NCBI GenBank assembly: GCA_963809175.1
Contig: CAWEIK010000003.1
Location: 496,001 to 560,000, forward strand
Direction of reading: 5' to 3'
Source: JACCTU01 sp963809175
Lineage (GTDB): Bacteria > Actinomycetota > Thermoleophilia > Gaiellales > Gaiellaceae
Length of the DNA stretch: 64,000 bases
Both the position numbers and the translations under genes were made by a program. Of the stretch, positions 61,334 to 64,000 are shown in pieces (positions within the stretch are counted from its first letter, which is position 1; each line of letters begins with the position of its first letter). Below the pieces are notes generated by a model that saw only the letters and a list, made by a program, of their open reading frames with translations, made no database searches and was not told where the DNA came from.

Positions 61334-62170
61334 ATGCGACTCGCCGCGACCCGGAACCTCCTCAAGGCCTGGGGATTCGTGTTCGTGCTGTGCGCAGGGC
61401 TCGGCCTGCTCGGCTGGGCGGGCGGCGGCTACCCGCTCCTGTCGAGCGTCGTCTTCTGTTCGCTGCTCGCGGCGTCGGCTGCCTACTGGTACGCCGACCG
61501 CATCGTCATGGGGATGGTGGGCGCACGCGAGCTCGCCCTCGCCGAAGCGCCACTCGTCCACTCGACCCTCGGGCGGCTCGCCGCCCGCGCGAACGTCGTG
61601 AAGCCCAAGCTGTACGTCATCCCGGACGGCCACCCTCGCGCCTTCGCCGCGGGTCGCGGGCCGCGCGGATCGGCGATCGCCGTTTCGCGCGGGCTCCTCG
61701 GCGCGGCGCCGCCGGCGGAGCTCGAAGGCGTGCTCGCCCACGAGCTCGCGCACGTTCGGGCACGCGACGTCGTCACGCAGGAAGGCGTGGTCGTCTTCGC
61801 CTCGACGCTCGTCGAGGCGACGCGGATCGGCGGCTTCTTCCAGCGGTTCCTGCTCTTCGTCCTCGGGCCGATCGCTGCGGCGCCCGTGCACCTGCTCCTC
61901 TCCCCGAAGCGCGAGTACGCGGCCGACCGCTTCGCGGCCGAGCTTTGCGAGTCGCCCCACGGTCTCGCCGACGCACTGCTGCGCCTCGAGCTCGCGGGCG
62001 AGCTGATCGAGTTCCGCGCCAACCCCGCCACCGAGCCGCTCTACACGATCAACCCGTTCGAGCCGACCGGCCTCGCGGCGATGTTCGTGACGCACCCGCC
62101 GACGGAGGAACGCGTTCGGCGGCTGCGAGAGCTCGACCCCGACTGGCGCGAGAAGCTCAGGGCCGCCTAG
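61334..62170 (+). CDS. M48-family zinc metallopeptidase, HtpX-like
   Basis: A 278-residue membrane protease. Two N-terminal spans (GFVFVLCAGLGLLGWAGGGY, LLSSVVFCSLLAASAAYWY) precede the peptidase: NVVKPKLYVIPDGHPRAFAA, the zinc motif EGVLAHELAHVRARDVV (HExxH) and the third ligand Glu in KREYAADRFAAELC. Hydrophobic stretch FQRFLLFVLGPIAAAPVHLL separates them. Likely quality control of membrane proteins with the active site in the cytoplasm. The stop shares CTAG with the convergent transporter gene. Confidence 0.9.
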   Translation: MRLAATRNLLKAWGFVFVLCAGLGLLGWAGGGYPLLSSVVFCSLLAASAAYWYADRIVMGMVGARELALAEAPLVHSTLGRLAARANVVKPKLYVIPDGHPRAFAAGRGPRGSAIAVSRGLLGAAPPAELEGVLAHELAHVRARDVVTQEGVVVFASTLVEATRIGGFFQRFLLFVLGPIAAAPVHLLLSPKREYAADRFAAELCESPHGLADALLRLELAGELIEFRANPATEPLYTINPFEPTGLAAMFVTHPPTEERVRRLRELDPDWREKLRAA

Positions 62171-63315
62171 CGACGGCGATCGGCGGCGACCAACGCGACC
62201 GCGCCAAGGCCGAGCAGCGCCGGGACGATCGCGTAGGCAACCTGCAGGTCGGTTGCGTCGGCGAGGCCGCCGAGCGCGAACGGGGCGATGGCGATCGCGA
62301 TGCCGGCGGCAAACGCCGCTCGCGTTGACGCCAAGTCGGTTCTTCCTCCCGCGGCGGCGATGCCGAGCGCGAGCGTGAGCGGGTAGAACAGCGCCACCCC
62401 GGCGCCGGTAACGCCGAGCCCGAAGACCGCCAGCGTCGAGGAGGGGACGAGCCAGAAGATCGCGAACCCCGCCCCGGCGACCGCCAGTGCCACGGCGAGC
62501 AGCCGCTCCGAACCGAAGCGCCGCGTCAGCGGCCCACCGAACGCGCGACCGGCTGTCATGCCGACCAGAAACGCGCTCGACGCCGCCGCGGCGCCGGACT
62601 CCGAGAGACCGCGCTCCGTCTCGAGGTAGTCGGTGCTCCAGAAGACGACACAGAACTCGATCGCGACGAAGAGCAGGAGCGCGAACCAGTAGAACCAGTA
62701 CGGGCTGGGCAGCCGCGGCTCGTGATCGTGCGGAAGCTCGGGCGCGGCGGGAAAGCAGACCGACCCGTACGCGATCGCCATCGCGGGCACCGCGAGGAGC
62801 CCGGCCGCGACGAAGACCGCGCGCCAGTCGGAGCCGGCCCAGATCGCGACCGCGACGGCGACGAGCGCCAGGACGCCGAGCGCGGTGGCGATCGCGTTCG
62901 ATTCGACGAGCGCGACGGGCGCCAGCGGACCGTGGCGATCGGCGAGCGTCGCCTGGAGGGTCGCAACGACGAGCGCCCCCGCGACGCCGAGCAGCGCCGC
63001 GGCCGGCAGCGTCACCGCGAGCGAGCCGCCTGCGGCGAGCAACAGCGCCCCGGACGCGATGCCCCCGGCGGCGACCCAGAACGCGACGCGACGCCCGACG
63101 CGCACGACGAAACGGTCGCCGGCGATTCCGACGGCGATCGCACCCAGCGCGATCAGCGTCGTGTGGAGGCTGACGACCGCACGCGAGACGTCGAGCTGCT
63201 CGCGCAGCGCGGGGAGCGCGGGCCCGAGCGCGTACAGCAGGAAGCCCCAGAGCCCGAGCATCCAGTAGCAGAGGCGCGTGAGCTCGTCGCGCTCGAGGCG
63301 GAGGTCGCTGGTCAG
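62167..63315 (-). CDS. Major facilitator superfamily transporter
   Basis: About 382 residues with twelve predicted spans; the loop between spans 2 and 3 has GIAGDRFVVRVGRRVAFWVA, the MFS signature, and the second half has AGRAFGGPLTRRFGSERLLA in the same place. Substrate unknown. No ATG or GTG precedes span 1 closely; a CTG at 63315 overlaps the GNAT stop (CTGA) and gives a normal N-terminus, while ATG 63261 would cut into span 1. Start therefore uncertain; translation coupling to the GNAT gene is likely. Confidence 0.85.
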   Translation of the reverse strand: MTSDLRLERDELTRLCYWMLGLWGFLLYALGPALPALREQLDVSRAVVSLHTTLIALGAIAVGIAGDRFVVRVGRRVAFWVAAGGIASGALLLAAGGSLAVTLPAAALLGVAGALVVATLQATLADRHGPLAPVALVESNAIATALGVLALVAVAVAIWAGSDWRAVFVAAGLLAVPAMAIAYGSVCFPAAPELPHDHEPRLPSPYWFYWFALLLFVAIEFCVVFWSTDYLETERGLSESGAAAASSAFLVGMTAGRAFGGPLTRRFGSERLLAVALAVAGAGFAIFWLVPSSTLAVFGLGVTGAGVALFYPLTLALGIAAAGGRTDLASTRAAFAAGIAIAIAPFALGGLADATDLQVAYAIVPALLGLGAVALVAADRRR

Positions 63316-63818
63316 CGGAGCTCGCCGGGCAGAAGCGAGAACATGACCGAGTCGCGTCGACGTCCGTCGGGGTGGAGCAGGTGCGAGCGCAGGACTGCCT
63401 CCCGCCTGAAGCCCACCTTCTCGGCCACCCGCTGCGACGCGAGGTTGTCCGGGTCGGTGATCAGCTCGAGCCGGCCGAGCCCGAGCTCCTCGAGGCCGAA
63501 CCGAGCGACGAGGCGCAGAGCGCGCGGGGTCAGGCCGCGTCCTCGTGCCTCTTTCGCGCACCAGTAGCCGATGTGGCCGGTGGCGAACTGGTTCACGCGC
63601 ATGCCGATCGAGCCGATCAGCTCGCCTGCCTCGACGATCGCGAACTGGTGGCCGAGATCCTCCGCGGTCACGAAGCTGCGGGCGTCCTCGTCGGTGTACG
63701 GCCGCGGGATGACCGGGATCCAGCGCTGGATCTCGGGGTCCTGGCAGGCGTGGGTGATCGCCGGCACATCGTCGAGCGTGAACGGCCGTAGCGTCAGTTC
63801 CCCGTCGCGGAGCTCCAC
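63312..63818 (-). CDS. GNAT-family N-acetyltransferase (RimJ/RimL-like)
   Basis: A 168-residue enzyme: LTLRPFTLDDVPAITHACQD at the start, GHIGYWCAKEARGRGLTPRA for the acetyl-CoA pyrophosphate loop (RGRGL), and DPDNLASQRVAEKVGFRREA at the end. This order is usual for RimJ/RimL-like acetyltransferases of protein N-termini or small amines. GTG 63818 is 6 nt behind TAGACT, which itself directly follows the rRNA operon terminator. The gene is followed by the MFS transporter in overlap. Confidence 0.9.
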   Translation of the reverse strand: MELRDGELTLRPFTLDDVPAITHACQDPEIQRWIPVIPRPYTDEDARSFVTAEDLGHQFAIVEAGELIGSIGMRVNQFATGHIGYWCAKEARGRGLTPRALRLVARFGLEELGLGRLELITDPDNLASQRVAEKVGFRREAVLRSHLLHPDGRRRDSVMFSLLPGELR

Positions 63819-63824
63819 AGTCCG

Positions 63825-63830
63825 AGTCTA
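63825..63830 (-). promoter_or_regulatory. -10 box for GNAT-transporter pair
   Basis: TAGACT on the minus strand, 6 nt before GTG 63818, merging with the T-rich end of the rRNA terminator. Confidence 0.55.
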
Positions 63831-63837
63831 GAAAGAC

Positions 63838-63862
63838 GAACGCCCGCGCGAGGCGGGCGTTC
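63838..63862 (-). terminator. rRNA operon terminator
   Basis: GAACGCCCGC, 5-nt loop, GCGGGCGTTC: a perfect 10-bp stem, followed on the minus strand by GTCTTTCT. It lies 4 nt after the 5S rRNA. Confidence 0.85.
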
Positions 63863-63866
63863 AAGA

Positions 63867-63982
<116 letters not shown>

Positions 63983-64000
63983 AGTTGTCAAGGGCGCGCG

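Overview
The window is high-GC DNA whose gene set and codon use suggest an uncultured actinobacterium. A Thermoleophilia-like (Gaiellales/Solirubrobacterales) lineage is my inference; the sequence does not prove it. The evidence is the whiA-gap-pgk-tpiA cluster, an actinobacterial-type chlorite-dismutase-family heme enzyme, dgt next to dnaG, many small secreted or membrane proteins, and frequent GTG starts placed directly behind TANNNT boxes. Several conserved genes (pgk, a Bcp-type peroxiredoxin, XdhC, a subtilase, and the giant gene) carry single-gene frameshifts that look like residual indel errors, so coordinates of broken genes are approximate.

Layout. 1-3.9 kb (minus strand): ogt, whiA, gap, pgk and the start of tpiA. 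3.9-14 kb: pruA, a secreted six-bladed Asp-box propeller, uvrC, a secreted glycosidase-like barrel, the heme enzyme, a DHFR-like reductase behind two membrane proteins, and a peroxiredoxin. 14-17.3 kb: four mini-proteins or small ORFs, then about 2.3 kb without a supportable gene but with imperfect repeats, ending at tRNA-Leu(CAG). 17.3-25.9 kb: secreted subtilase, copper-protein fusion, XdhC, periplasmic-binding lipoprotein, a membrane-anchored coiled-coil protein and a secreted protein of unknown role.

25.9-55.8 kb (minus strand): one giant gene of about 30 kb (roughly 9,900 codons) broken by at least two dozen indels. In order it encodes a signal peptide, a Pro/Ala/Glu-rich stretch, an ASH-type domain, very long beta-rich repeats, two further repeat-module families, RTX calcium-binding repeats, two jelly-roll domains, two HYR and two PKD domains, a Lys-rich linker and a HEIGHxxGxxH metallopeptidase segment. 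It looks like a surface or matrix adhesin. A nearly identical 18-20 bp palindrome lies upstream of this gene and of the secreted-protein gene that follows it, suggesting shared control.

56-64 kb: tRNA-Asn(GTT), a CGNR-type zinc-finger protein, dgt-dnaG, a short-chain dehydrogenase, a histidine phosphatase, a small possibly Sm-like protein, an M48 peptidase, an MFS transporter, a GNAT acetyltransferase, and the 5S rRNA end of an rRNA operon that enters from beyond the window.

Two genome-wide habits stand out: sixteen start codons lie 6-9 nt behind a TANNNT box (leaderless mRNAs), and six convergent gene pairs share one CTAG so that both TAG stops overlap.
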